Positions 16,005 through 24,840 are shown, numbered from the stretch's first letter. The stretch is 64,000 nucleotides of DNA from Armatimonadota bacterium (GCA_029553475.1 JAKPKV010000028.1:1-64000); one strand, 5' to 3'. A program made the numbers and translations. Notes: generated by a model not told the origin, from the letters alone.

Positions 16005-18099
16005 CGGCCTCTCCGGCGGCATCGTCGGGCGTCTCCGGCGCGGGCGCCGCTTCTCCCGGCATCGCATCGCCGACGGCGATCTCCAGCTCATCCTTCACGA
16101 CGACGATCTCGTCCTCCGGCTCATCGTCTTCTTCCGGCGCTTCCGCGTCTTCCAGCATCTCCCAGGTGATATCGTAGCGGTGATCGCCGGAGGTTTTCGG
16201 CGGGATGATCCCGGACACCCGCAGGCGCTTGCGGCGGAGATCGCCATATTCCTGCAGCAAGAGGAACAGCACGCGCGAGAGCGGATTGAGGACGGCGGTC
16301 TCGGCGAGGTTGCCGATGCCGCGGCCGCCGGAGGCGACGTCAGCGCCGCCGACTTCCATCAGTTTGTCAATGACCTCCTGGGCGAAGATCACCTCCAACC
16401 CCCAGCTCTCCGCGACCTGGCGGCTGATGGAGGGGAGCACGCGGCGCTCGAGGATGAGCTGTTTCACCGGCTGGCGGATGAAGTCGAAGACGATGATGTT
16501 CTGCCCGATGCGGTTGAGCAGCTCCGGGCGCCCCAGGTAATGTTTGAAGTACGCCTGCACGCCCTCCAGCATGCGCAGGCGCACGTCCTCGTAGCGGATG
16601 TGGATCTCCGGGTCCACGTGCAGCACGGGCTGGCGGGTGACGGGGTCCACCATCGGCCGGCCGGTATTCGGATCGAGCTTGTACGTCCCCACGTTGCTGG
16701 TGAAGATGATGATGCTCTCGGAGAAATAGACGGTATCGCCGCGGCCGTCGGTCATGCGCCCGTCCTCGAGGATCTGCAGGAATTTGTCCAGGATGCTCGG
16801 ATGCGCCTTCTCCACTTCGTCGAAGAGGATGACGCGGAAGGGGTTCGCCTTCACCTGATTGGTGAGCTGGCCCCCTTCCTCGTAGCCGATGTAGCCCGGC
16901 GGGGCGCCGAGCAGGCGCTGATCGGCGTGGGACTGGCTGTATTCGCTCATGTCGAAGCGGATGCAGGCTTCGTCGGTGCGGAAAACCAGCTCGGCGATGG
17001 CTTTGGCGAGCTCCGTCTTCCCCACCCCGGTGGGGCCGGCGAAGAAGAGGACGCCGCGCGGCTTGGTGCGGCTGGCGTGCTGGGCGCCGGAGAGATTGAG
17101 GCGGGCGCGGCGGAGCATATCCGCCACCGCGCTGACCGCCGCCGGCTGGCCGATGACGCGTTTTGCCAGCTCCGCCTCCGCGGTATCCAGGCGTTTCCAG
17201 TCCAGCCGATCCCATTCGCTCTCCTGGACGCCATATTTATAAAAGTCCACGAGCGATTTCGCGGTCATCGCGGTGCTTTCCGGACGGCGGGCGAGGGCGC
17301 GGATGCCGCAGAGGTCGCGGACGGTCATCCCCTCGGTCAGCTCTACCAGGTCAGCGGGTTCGAGGCGAGCGCCGACCTGCGCTTTCTTGCCCGGCTTGAG
17401 GAACAGGTCGAAGAAGTGTTTGCGCTCTGCGCCGCGCGGGACATCCACCTCAATCCCCCCCGTGAAGGGGTTGTTCAGGTAGAGCCAGACGGGGAGATCG
17501 GTGAGCTTGTCGCAGAGCAGCACCAGCAGGTTCTGCAGCACGCGGCGGCTTTCGCCCTCGCCGGAGGAGACGAGCTGGCTTTCGCCGGAGGCTTTGAGCA
17601 GGCGCAGGAAGCACATGCGCTCGCCGGTGTTCAGGCTGGCGGGCGAGGTGGCTAACTGGGTGGCGTTTTCGATGATGAAGACGCACGGGCGCGAACGGTT
17701 CACGAGCGAGAGCCGCATCTGCTGCAATGCCTGTTCCAGCGGCGATTCCGGATTCGTCGGCTGCGGCACCCGGCCTTTGTAGGCGGAGTGCATCGCCTTC
17801 TCGCCCTCGTTGAGGATCTCCTCGTACAGCCGTGCCATGGTATTGGCGTCGCGGCCGTCGGCGAAGACCATGCCGTCCACCAGGTTATAGGCGGCGACGA
17901 CTTCATAGCCGGGGATGCGGTGGCGAAAGAGCTCAAACAGCGCCTGGCGCATGGGCCCCAGCGTCCAGCTTTCGCGCTCGCCGCCCACGGGGAAGAGCAC
18001 GGTATCCTTGATATTGCCATACAGGTAGAGCTGGGTCTTATAGGCCGCGAGGCGCTCGACATCGCGCATCCAGTGCGGCAGCAGTTCCGGTGCGGTCAT
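15985..18099 (-). CDS. Clp-like AAA+ ATPase with degenerate N-terminal module
   Basis: A 704-residue protein. Residues about 315-650 are a ClpA/ClpB D2-type AAA+ module: Walker A GPTGVGKT at 355-362, the substrate pore loop GYIGYEEGG near 402, Walker B ILFDEVEKAH at 424-433, and arginine finger region GRPELLNR at 523-530. Residues 1-300 look like a second AAA-type module without a Walker A (a hydrophobic PCVFIIENATQL could be a degenerate Walker B). The last 45 residues are acidic. No Clp N domain and no ClpP-docking loop are seen, so an unfoldase or remodeller is more likely than a protease subunit. Confidence 0.85.
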   Translation of the reverse strand: MTAPELLPHWMRDVERLAAYKTQLYLYGNIKDTVLFPVGGERESWTLGPMRQALFELFRHRIPGYEVVAAYNLVDGMVFADGRDANTMARLYEEILNEGEKAMHSAYKGRVPQPTNPESPLEQALQQMRLSLVNRSRPCVFIIENATQLATSPASLNTGERMCFLRLLKASGESQLVSSGEGESRRVLQNLLVLLCDKLTDLPVWLYLNNPFTGGIEVDVPRGAERKHFFDLFLKPGKKAQVGARLEPADLVELTEGMTVRDLCGIRALARRPESTAMTAKSLVDFYKYGVQESEWDRLDWKRLDTAEAELAKRVIGQPAAVSAVADMLRRARLNLSGAQHASRTKPRGVLFFAGPTGVGKTELAKAIAELVFRTDEACIRFDMSEYSQSHADQRLLGAPPGYIGYEEGGQLTNQVKANPFRVILFDEVEKAHPSILDKFLQILEDGRMTDGRGDTVYFSESIIIFTSNVGTYKLDPNTGRPMVDPVTRQPVLHVDPEIHIRYEDVRLRMLEGVQAYFKHYLGRPELLNRIGQNIIVFDFIRQPVKQLILERRVLPSISRQVAESWGLEVIFAQEVIDKLMEVGGADVASGGRGIGNLAETAVLNPLSRVLFLLLQEYGDLRRKRLRVSGIIPPKTSGDHRYDITWEMLEDAEAPEEDDEPEDEIVVVKDELEIAVGDAMPGEAAPAPETPDDAAGEADAHVPA

Positions 18100-19457
18100 A
18101 CCTCATCTACTTTCCTGGAGTGTTGCGCGGCGGCGGTTGCCGCGGCGGACTCCTCGCGACCCGGCAGCGTGACGACCTGCAGGCGCTCGCCTTCTTTCAC
18201 GGTGATGCGATATTTTTCGCGGACGTACCATTCGCGATCGCGCAGGCTGACGAGCACGCGCTCCACCAGCGCGCAGACCTTCTCTTTTGTCTCGGCGTCG
18301 GCCACGGCGTGCTGCTCGGAGAAGGCCACCACTTCCGTCTTCAGGTGGCCGGCGCCGTCGGTGTGGAAGGAGACGCCCACGCGGCCGTCGGCGGCGGCGA
18401 TGAGCGCCGGGCTGTCCGTCTCCCCCTGCCCCGGCACCAGGGAGACCTGATAGCCCAGCGAGAGGAGCACTTCGCGCACCTGCTCGCTGATATAGGCGGA
18501 AACCGCCTGCTCCTCCAGCGCGCGCCGGCAATCTTCGTACAGCTGCGCCGCCTCGTCCGCCATGCCGCGCACGCGCTCCAGCTCATCCTCGGCGGTGGCG
18601 AGGGCATTGGCCAGCGCCGCCAGCAGCGCCTCGGCCTGCGCGCGGTAGTCCGGCAGCACGGTCTGCGAGGCGAGGGCCTGCAGCTTGGCCAGCGTGTCAC
18701 CGACGAGCAGGCGCATCTCCTCGGCGGCTTTCGCGCGCTGTTCGCGACGGTCCGCCTGCCATTGCGCTTCACGATGGATGCGCTCGCGCAGCAGCGAGAC
18801 CCCCTGCCCGGCGATATCGGGATTGCGCGCCAGCATCGTCTCCAGCGCGTCGGCCTGGGCCACGAGCTGCGCTTTGGCCGCGGCGTAGTCGGCGGTGGCG
18901 AACAGCGGCGACGCGAGCTCCTCGCGCAGGGCGGACAGCTCGCCGGCCAGCGCGCTTCTCGCGGCGGGCGCGCCGGCGGCGGCGGCCGCGACGGCGTCGG
19001 TCAAGCGGTGATACTGCTCGACGTAGAGGCCCAGCTCACCGGTGGCCTCTTCCAACGCCATGCGCAGCTGCGCGCACTGCGCGGCCAGCGAGGGATCGGG
19101 GGTGGGCGCGCCGTCAATGCGCTCCGCGAGGGCGGCAAGGCGCCCCTGCAGGAACTCGACGGTGGCATCCATCTCGCGGCGAAGCTGGGTGCGCTTCGCC
19201 AGCGCCATCGCCGCCTGATCGGCGCCGCGCTGGGCGGACGCCGCCGCCGCGCGCTCCGCTTCCTCGGCGGCCGAGCGCGTGGCAAAGGCATCCCGCGCGG
19301 ACAGGTAATCGTGATTTAATTTTTGAATGGCGAGATAGGCGCCGTAGGCCGCGCCGCCGACGACGGCCAGCGCGGCCACCGAGCTGAGGATCGGCGTAAT
19401 GACCGGCACCAGCGACGGGGCCGCCGGCGCCACGAAGACATCATGAAATCCACTCAT
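18096..19457 (-). CDS. Membrane-anchored coiled-coil protein, first gene of the kinase/ATPase operon
   Basis: A 453-residue protein of unknown family. A single hydrophobic segment lies at about residues 20-46 (PILSSVAALAVVGGAAYGAY). Residues 50-320 are Ala/Glu/Arg-rich and predicted coiled coil. Residues about 325-430 look like a folded domain (ISEQVREVLLSLGYQVSLVP, then DREWYVREKYRITVKEGER). Its stop overlaps the ATPase start. It could act as a membrane scaffold that presents substrates to the ATPase; that is inference from shape and position only. Confidence 0.75.
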   Translation of the reverse strand: MSGFHDVFVAPAAPSLVPVITPILSSVAALAVVGGAAYGAYLAIQKLNHDYLSARDAFATRSAAEEAERAAAASAQRGADQAAMALAKRTQLRREMDATVEFLQGRLAALAERIDGAPTPDPSLAAQCAQLRMALEEATGELGLYVEQYHRLTDAVAAAAAGAPAARSALAGELSALREELASPLFATADYAAAKAQLVAQADALETMLARNPDIAGQGVSLLRERIHREAQWQADRREQRAKAAEEMRLLVGDTLAKLQALASQTVLPDYRAQAEALLAALANALATAEDELERVRGMADEAAQLYEDCRRALEEQAVSAYISEQVREVLLSLGYQVSLVPGQGETDSPALIAAADGRVGVSFHTDGAGHLKTEVVAFSEQHAVADAETKEKVCALVERVLVSLRDREWYVREKYRITVKEGERLQVVTLPGREESAAATAAAQHSRKVDEV

Positions 19458-19592
19458 TGGATTTCTCCCTTCACCGATGTGTGCGCTAACAGACAGCTCG
19501 GCACGCGCCCTGTCTTCCCTGACCGGGATGGGGAGTGCCCGACCTGCGGACGCTCCACCGCTTCAGCCGCCGAACCGGGGCATGGCCGTTAC

Positions 19593-19621
19593 ATTATACC
19601 CTACTCGTCACCGCGTGCATA
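19593..19621 (-). promoter_or_regulatory. Possible sigma-70 promoter of the kinase/ATPase operon
   Basis: On the minus strand the -10 is a perfect TATAAT (19593-19598) with TATGCA as a poor -35 seventeen bases away. It lies about 135 bases before the first gene of the operon. Confidence 0.4.
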
Positions 19622-19697
19622 CTCCAGTGCGTGAAAAAGATGGCGCACCGGCGCATTCGCGCCGGCCGCGACGGCGCCTCCCGCTCCTAACCTTTTA

Positions 19698-19725
19698 TTA
19701 TCGGCCGCCGCACCGCTGGACTGTA
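19698..19725 (-). promoter_or_regulatory. Sigma-28-like promoter facing the kinase/ATPase operon
   Basis: Minus strand: TACAGT, 14 bases, GCCGATAA. This is one base off the TAAAGT/GCCGATAN pattern in the -35 and has exactly the same spacing as the sites before fliC and flgM. It is about 240 bases from the first start codon, so its use is less certain than that of the other two. Confidence 0.4.
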
Positions 19726-19949
19726 GGGAAAAATTCCGCCATCGCGGGCGATTTTTCGATTTTTTTGTGGAATAGGTATACTGGCGCTGACGCCGAGGAG
19801 GCTGCCAAGACCTTTCTCGACCGCAGATGCGCGCACCAGCGCGGGCACGTTCCCGGCCTGGTCGCTGCCCACGCGCCATCCAGACAGTACTGGCGCCGCA
19901 TGGCCGAGCGGTCTGTCCGCTGCCCGCGGGGCACGGAGTTCACGATACG

Positions 19950-20861
19950 ATGTTAGCGATGCAAGAGCAGATCATGCGATCATCCGTCGAAGACGCGACA
20001 GCACGCGACCGCGCCGCACACGGGCCGGCGGAACCGTGTCCGTCGGCGCTGCCCGCGGGGCACGGCGCATTCCTGCACCGGGTGCACGCGGATGCCGTCC
20101 CTCCCCTGGCCGAGGCGCTACGCGCGCTGCTCCCGACGGCGGTCGTCAGCGCGCAGGCCTTCTCGGTGACGCCCTATTCCCAGGCGCCCGCTCACCCGCA
20201 CGTGCTGTCCTTCCGCGCCGACAGCGGTCCAAGCGGCACCATCACCTGCTCCCCATCGCTGCTCGCCCACCTGCTCGATCATCTGCTGGGGAGCGACGGC
20301 ATCCCCGCGACACTGGCGGAGGAGATGAGCGCGCTCACGCAGGCCTTCCTCTGCCAGACGCTGGCCGAGCTGCTGCCCGCCTATGCGACCGCCTGGGCAG
20401 ACCATCTCCCCCCGGCGTCCTTCCGCGCGACGCCCGCGGTGACCATCGCGCCGGACACCCCGGCCTTTCTCGCCGAGTACGCGGTGACGCACGGCTCCGG
20501 CCGCGGCACGGTCACCGTGCTGCTGCCCCTGCCGACCTGGGCGCCGCTGCTGGCGGCCCGCGCGCCGGCGGCGCCGGCGCCCCGCCGCGATCTCGCGCCC
20601 ACGTCGCCCCTGCTGCAGGCCATCGGCACCTGCCTGCTGCCGGTGCGCGCGATCCTGGGACGCACCCACGTCAGCGTCGAGGAGTTGTTGGACTTGCGCC
20701 CCGGCGATATCATCTGCCTGGACCAGCCGGGCGATGCGCCGGTCGCCATTCATATCGGCGCGCGGCCCCGGCTGCAGGGCCGCGCGCGGGTGGTTGAGGG
20801 CCAGTATCACATCACCATCACCCCATCCATGACAGAGGGAGAGGCACATGGATCTGAATGA
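19950..20861 (+). CDS. fliM: Flagellar motor switch protein FliM-like
   Basis: A 303-residue protein whose C-terminal SpoA domain (VRAILGRTHVSVEELLDLRPGD, key part LGRTHVSVEELLDL, then ARPRLQGRARVVEGQYHITI) fits FliM of the flagellar C-ring. The middle is a recognisable but divergent FliM CheC-like region. The usual N-terminal EIDALL motif that binds phosphorylated CheY is not seen. The start is uncertain: ATG at 19950 with GGAG eleven bases upstream was chosen; ATGs at 19959 and 19974 are alternatives. It heads the flagellar operon and overlaps fliN by 14 bases. Confidence 0.8.
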   Translation: MLAMQEQIMRSSVEDATARDRAAHGPAEPCPSALPAGHGAFLHRVHADAVPPLAEALRALLPTAVVSAQAFSVTPYSQAPAHPHVLSFRADSGPSGTITCSPSLLAHLLDHLLGSDGIPATLAEEMSALTQAFLCQTLAELLPAYATAWADHLPPASFRATPAVTIAPDTPAFLAEYAVTHGSGRGTVTVLLPLPTWAPLLAARAPAAPAPRRDLAPTSPLLQAIGTCLLPVRAILGRTHVSVEELLDLRPGDIICLDQPGDAPVAIHIGARPRLQGRARVVEGQYHITITPSMTEGEAHGSE

Positions 20862-21255
20862 TCTGCTGGCGGACGTTGACGGCATCGGCGGCGACTACTA
20901 CGTGCCGTCACAGCCGGCCGACGCGCCCGGCGACGCTCCCGGCGACGCGCCCACCGCGGGCGAACCCGTCACGGCGGCCGCGCCGGCGGCGCCTCCGCCC
21001 GCCGACGCCTTCACCGACGCCCTGGAGATGGTGCGCGACGCGGAGATGGAGATGGTGGTGGAGCTCGGCACGGCGCACCTGCCGCTGCGCGACGTGATCG
21101 CGCTGGCGGACGGCGGCGCCTTCACCTTGCCGACCCGTCCGGAGGATCCGGTAAAAATCTTCGTGGCCGACCAATGCATCGGTCACGGCGAGGCGCTGCT
21201 CATTGACGGGCGGCTGGCCATTCGCCTGCTCGAACTCTACCAATTTACCGCCTAA
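20848..21255 (+). CDS. fliN: Flagellar motor switch protein FliN
   Basis: A 135-residue protein with one SpoA domain (MVVELGTAHLPLRDVIALAD, ending EALLIDGRLAIRLLELYQF), the C-ring component below FliM. The first 60 residues are an Ala/Pro-rich linker with repeated APGDAPGDAP-type sequence. The ATG follows GAGAGG and lies inside the end of fliM, so the pair is translationally coupled. Confidence 0.85.
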   Translation: MDLNDLLADVDGIGGDYYVPSQPADAPGDAPGDAPTAGEPVTAAAPAAPPPADAFTDALEMVRDAEMEMVVELGTAHLPLRDVIALADGGAFTLPTRPEDPVKIFVADQCIGHGEALLIDGRLAIRLLELYQFTA

Positions 21256-21283
21256 CGAACTCCGTGTTCCGCCAAGCGAGGTG

Positions 21284-21892
21284 ATGATGCGTGTCCTCCT
21301 GACGCTCTGCCTGTTGCTGCCGATTGTCGCCGTCCCGGCGCAGGTGCGGCCATCCGCGCCCCCGCCGGTGACGGGGGTGACGACCCACGCGCCACCCGCC
21401 GACGCCAACCCGGAGGCGTCACGTCCGTGGAAATCCGACACCCGCGCGACCGACGCGCCGGAAGCGCCCCGCGACAAAGGCGCGGCGGCGCGGGTGCTTG
21501 ACACCGTCCTGAACCTGGCGCTGGTGCTGGTGCTCGCCTACGTGGCGATGCTGGGCGTGAAGCGCTACCTGGCCGGCACCCTGCGCCTGCCCGGCCTGCC
21601 GGCCAAAGCGCAGCCGCGCCTGCTGCAGGTGGTGGAAACGCTGCCGCTGGCACAGGGGCGCAGCCTGTATCTGGTGCGCGCCGGCGCGCGCACCTATCTC
21701 ATCGGCGCCGCCGGCCAGCAATTCATCCTGCTGGGCGAGGTGACCGGCGATGGCGCCATCGAGGCGGCGCTGCCGCCGGCGACCCCGGCCACCTTCGACG
21801 CGGCGCTCGCGCGGGTACTCCCCGCCGCCGGCCTGCCCGACCGGGAGCAAACCGGTCCGCCCGCACCTGCCGACAGACGTGACGCGCGTTGA
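21284..21892 (+). CDS. fliO: Flagellar biosynthetic protein FliO
   Basis: A 202-residue protein with an N-terminal signal-like segment (LLTLCLLLPIVAVPAQV), a Pro/Ala-rich periplasmic linker, one membrane helix (LNLALVLVLAYVAMLGVKRY) and a cytoplasmic FliO domain (LLQVVETLPLAQGRSLYLVR). FliO assists assembly of the FliP ring. The start is at one of two adjacent ATGs after GCGAGG. Position directly before fliP is the normal order. Confidence 0.82.
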   Translation: MMRVLLTLCLLLPIVAVPAQVRPSAPPPVTGVTTHAPPADANPEASRPWKSDTRATDAPEAPRDKGAAARVLDTVLNLALVLVLAYVAMLGVKRYLAGTLRLPGLPAKAQPRLLQVVETLPLAQGRSLYLVRAGARTYLIGAAGQQFILLGEVTGDGAIEAALPPATPATFDAALARVLPAAGLPDREQTGPPAPADRRDAR

Positions 21893-21906
21893 AGGACCCC
21901 CACCCG

Positions 21907-22665
21907 ATGCCTACGCGACTGACCATATGCATCATCGTCTTGCTGGGCTGCCTGTTTGCCCCCGTCGCGGCGCAAGCGCCGACGCCGGCGATTCCCGACA
22001 TCTCGCTCACCATCGGGAACAGCGGCGGCGAGGTACAGGACGTCTCCAACAGCCTGCAGATGCTCTTCATCCTGACCGTGCTGAGCCTGGCGCCGGCGAT
22101 CATCATGCTGGCGACCAGCTTCTCACGGATCGTCATCGTCCTCGGCTTCACCCGCCAGGCGCTGGGCGCCCAGCAGATTCCGCCGAACAGCGTGCTCATC
22201 GGGCTGGCGCTGTTCCTCACCGCGTTCACCATGGCGCCGGTGTGGACGGCGGTGGATGCCCAGGCGGTCCAGCCCTATCTGGCCCATCAGCTCACCTACA
22301 AGGACGCGCTGACGCGGGCGATGTATCCGATCCGCGACTTCATGTTCCGGCAGACGCGCGAGAGCGACCTGACCCTCTTCGTGGAGATGGCCCGCATCGA
22401 GCAGCCGCGCACGCGGGCGGACATCCCGAGCTGGGTGCTGGTGCCGGCGTTCGTCATCGGGGAGCTGCGCACCGCGTTCACCATGGGCTTTCTCATCTTC
22501 ATCCCCTTTGTCGTCATTGATCTGGTGGTGGCGACGATTCTCATGTCTATGGGCATGATGATGATGCCGCCGGTGCTCATCTCGCTCCCCTGCAAGATCA
22601 TGCTCTTCGTGCTGATTGACGGCTGGGCGCTCATCGCGCAAAGCCTGGTACACAGTTTCCGTTGA
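21907..22665 (+). CDS. fliP: Flagellar export gate protein FliP
   Basis: A 252-residue protein with a signal peptide (ICIIVLLGCLFAPVAAQA) and the FliP core: LSLAPAIIMLATSFSRIVIV, GFTRQALGAQQIPPNSVLIG, PSWVLVPAFVIGELRTAF and MGMMMMPPVLISLPCKIM. FliP forms the export gate of the flagellar type III apparatus with FliQ and FliR. The ATG at 21907 with GAAGGA upstream is preferred over a TTG at 21889 that overlaps the fliO stop. Confidence 0.95.
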   Translation: MPTRLTICIIVLLGCLFAPVAAQAPTPAIPDISLTIGNSGGEVQDVSNSLQMLFILTVLSLAPAIIMLATSFSRIVIVLGFTRQALGAQQIPPNSVLIGLALFLTAFTMAPVWTAVDAQAVQPYLAHQLTYKDALTRAMYPIRDFMFRQTRESDLTLFVEMARIEQPRTRADIPSWVLVPAFVIGELRTAFTMGFLIFIPFVVIDLVVATILMSMGMMMMPPVLISLPCKIMLFVLIDGWALIAQSLVHSFR

Positions 22666-22675
22666 GGAGGCGCGC

Positions 22676-22945
22676 ATGACCGAAGTGACGATTCTCGAGC
22701 TCATCAAACAGGCGCTGACCGTAGGCATCAGCGTGTCGGCGCCGCTGCTCATCGCCAGCCTGGTCGTCGGCGCGATCATCGGCATCCTCATGGCCGCGAC
22801 GCAAATTCAGGAATTCACGCTGACCTTCGTGCCGAAACTGCTGGCGCTGGCGACCATCCTGCTCATCGCCGGACCGTGGATGCTGCGCAGCCTGACGACC
22901 TTCGCGCTGATGATCTTTCAGAAGCTGCCGTCGGTGGCGCCGTAA
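22676..22945 (+). CDS. fliQ: Flagellar export gate protein FliQ
   Basis: An 89-residue protein with two membrane helices and the FliQ pattern (LIASLVVGAIIGILMAATQI, QEFTLTFVPKLLALATILLI). It has a strong GAGGAGG five to six bases before the ATG and lies ten bases after fliP. Confidence 0.95.
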   Translation: MTEVTILELIKQALTVGISVSAPLLIASLVVGAIIGILMAATQIQEFTLTFVPKLLALATILLIAGPWMLRSLTTFALMIFQKLPSVAP

Positions 22946-22966
22946 CGCCGCCCGGAGCGGGACACG

Positions 22967-23746
22967 ATGGACTTTCTCGGCCTGACAACAGGACAGATCG
23001 TGCTGCTGCTGCTGATCTTCGCGCGGGTGGGCGCGATCAGCTTCACCGCGCCGGTGATCAGCAACCCGCGGGTGCCGCCGCAGATCAAGGCGGGGCTGGG
23101 GCTGGCGCTCACCTTCGCCTTCTACAGCCTGGCGGCGCGCGGCGCGGCGATCGCCGCGCCGACGATCCCGATCTTCGCCCTGCTGCTCATCAAGGAGGTG
23201 GTCGTCGGGGTGGTCATCGGGTATACGGCGAACCTGCTCTTCAACGTGGTGCAGATGGCCGGCGAGATGCAGGACAACCAGGCGGGGTTCAGCTTCGCCG
23301 GCGTGGTGGACCCGAACATGGGGCACGGCGCGGCGATCCTCGGCCAACTGCAGATGACGATGATGTGGCTGATCTTTTTCGCGGTGAACGGCCACCTGCT
23401 GCTCATCCGCGGCATCGGGGAAAGTTTCCTCGCCATCCCGGTGGGCAGTTTCAGCTACGACCCGCAGGTGACGCCGTACATGTTCAGTCTGGCGACCACG
23501 CTGATGATGACGGCGGTGAAGATCAGCGCGCCGATCATCTGCGCCGTGCTGCTGGCCGACCTGGCGATGGGCATGCTGCAGCGCACGGCGCCGCAGTTGA
23601 ACCTGATCGCCGTGGGCTTTCAGGTCAAAATCGGCGTGGCGGTGGTGATGCTGCTGCTGGCGCTGCCGCTGGTGGCCGTGCTGCAGCGCGACCTGATCCC
23701 GTTCAACGCGCACGTGCTGCAGAAACTCTATACGTTTTTCAGGTAA
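22967..23746 (+). CDS. fliR: Flagellar export gate protein FliR
   Basis: A 259-residue protein with about six membrane helices and the FliR landmarks (ARVGAISFTAPVISNPRVPP, EMQDNQAGFSFAGVVDPNMG, LADLAMGMLQRTAPQLNLIA). It completes the FliPQR gate complex. It follows fliQ by 21 bases. Confidence 0.95.
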   Translation: MDFLGLTTGQIVLLLLIFARVGAISFTAPVISNPRVPPQIKAGLGLALTFAFYSLAARGAAIAAPTIPIFALLLIKEVVVGVVIGYTANLLFNVVQMAGEMQDNQAGFSFAGVVDPNMGHGAAILGQLQMTMMWLIFFAVNGHLLLIRGIGESFLAIPVGSFSYDPQVTPYMFSLATTLMMTAVKISAPIICAVLLADLAMGMLQRTAPQLNLIAVGFQVKIGVAVVMLLLALPLVAVLQRDLIPFNAHVLQKLYTFFR

Positions 23747-23775
23747 CGACATACCTTTTTAGGTGACGACACGCA

Positions 23776-24837
23776 ATGATGGAAGGCCAGGAACGCACCG
23801 AACAAGCCACCCCGCGGCGGCGGGAAGACGCCCGCAAGAAGGGCCAGGTGGCGCGCAGCTTCGAGCTGACCGCCACGCTCAGCCTGCTGATCGGGGTGCT
23901 GGCGCTGCAGGCCACGGCGGGGCCGATGCTGCGCACCTGGCGCGCCTTCGCCGAGGAGAGCATCGCGCGCGCGTCGGCGTTTCAGCTGTCCATCCCGACG
24001 GTGCAGACGGAAATGACGATGGCGGGCCTCAGTTTTCTGGGCATGATGCTGCCGCTCTTATTGGTCTTGGGCACCGCCAGCCTGGCGGCGAATATGCTGC
24101 AGGTGGGCTTCCTGTTCTCGTCGCAGGCGCTGGCCTTCGATTTCAGCAAGCTCAATCCGCTGCAAGGCATTGCGCGCATGTTCTCCATGCGTTCGTTCGT
24201 CGAGATGGTGAAGTCGCTGCTGAAGGCGGGGGCCATCACCTGGGTCATCATTGATTTTTTCAAGACGCGCACGCCGCAGACGCTGGAGATGCTGCAGGAT
24301 GATTACGACGCGTTGGGGCCGGCAATCTTCACGCTGGCGATATCGCTGCTGCTCCGCGCCGCCGCCGTGCTGCTGGTGATCGCCATCGCGGATTACGCCT
24401 GGCAGCGCTGGCAATTCGAGAAATCCCTGCGGATGACCAAAGAGCAGGTGAAGGAAGAATACAAACGCACGGAAGGCGACCCGATGGTGAAGGGACGCAT
24501 TCGCGGCAAGCAGCGCACGCTGGCGCGGCAGCGCATGATGGCCGCCGTGCCCACCGCCACGGTGGTGGTGACGAACCCGACGCACCTGGCCGTGGCGCTG
24601 CGCTATGAGCCAGCGACCATGGACGCGCCGCGGGTGGTGGCAAAGGGCCAGCGGTTGGTGGCGGCGCGCATCAAGGAGATCGCCAAACAGCACGGCGTGT
24701 CGGTGATCGAGAACAAACCCATCGCGCGGGCGCTGTATAACGCCTGCGAGGTCAACGACGCTATTCCGCTGGAACTCTATCGCGCGGTGGCGGAAATCAT
24801 CGCGTTTGTCTTAAAACAGTCAGGACGCGGGGTATAA
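23776..24837 (+). CDS. flhB: Flagellar export switch protein FlhB
   Basis: A 353-residue protein with four N-terminal membrane helices and the cytoplasmic autocleavage domain. The NPTH cleavage site is at residues 267-270 (VVTNPTHLAVALRY). It begins ERTEQATPRRREDARKKGQV, the typical start. FlhB sets the change from rod/hook to filament export. Separate genes for FliR and FlhB are kept here, unlike the fused form of some clostridia. Confidence 0.95.
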   Translation: MMEGQERTEQATPRRREDARKKGQVARSFELTATLSLLIGVLALQATAGPMLRTWRAFAEESIARASAFQLSIPTVQTEMTMAGLSFLGMMLPLLLVLGTASLAANMLQVGFLFSSQALAFDFSKLNPLQGIARMFSMRSFVEMVKSLLKAGAITWVIIDFFKTRTPQTLEMLQDDYDALGPAIFTLAISLLLRAAAVLLVIAIADYAWQRWQFEKSLRMTKEQVKEEYKRTEGDPMVKGRIRGKQRTLARQRMMAAVPTATVVVTNPTHLAVALRYEPATMDAPRVVAKGQRLVAARIKEIAKQHGVSVIENKPIARALYNACEVNDAIPLELYRAVAEIIAFVLKQSGRGV

Positions 24838-24840
24838 TTC

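Larger units (their letters stand above)
19458..19949. other. Divergent promoter region between the kinase/ATPase operon and the flagellar operon
   Basis: No gene was found in these 492 bases. On the minus strand there is a TATAAT box at 19593-19598 and a sigma-28-like site at 19698-19725. On the plus strand a TATACT box lies at 19777-19782 with a weak -35 (TTTCGA, 19754-19759) after a T-rich tract; it could serve fliM. Confidence 0.6.
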
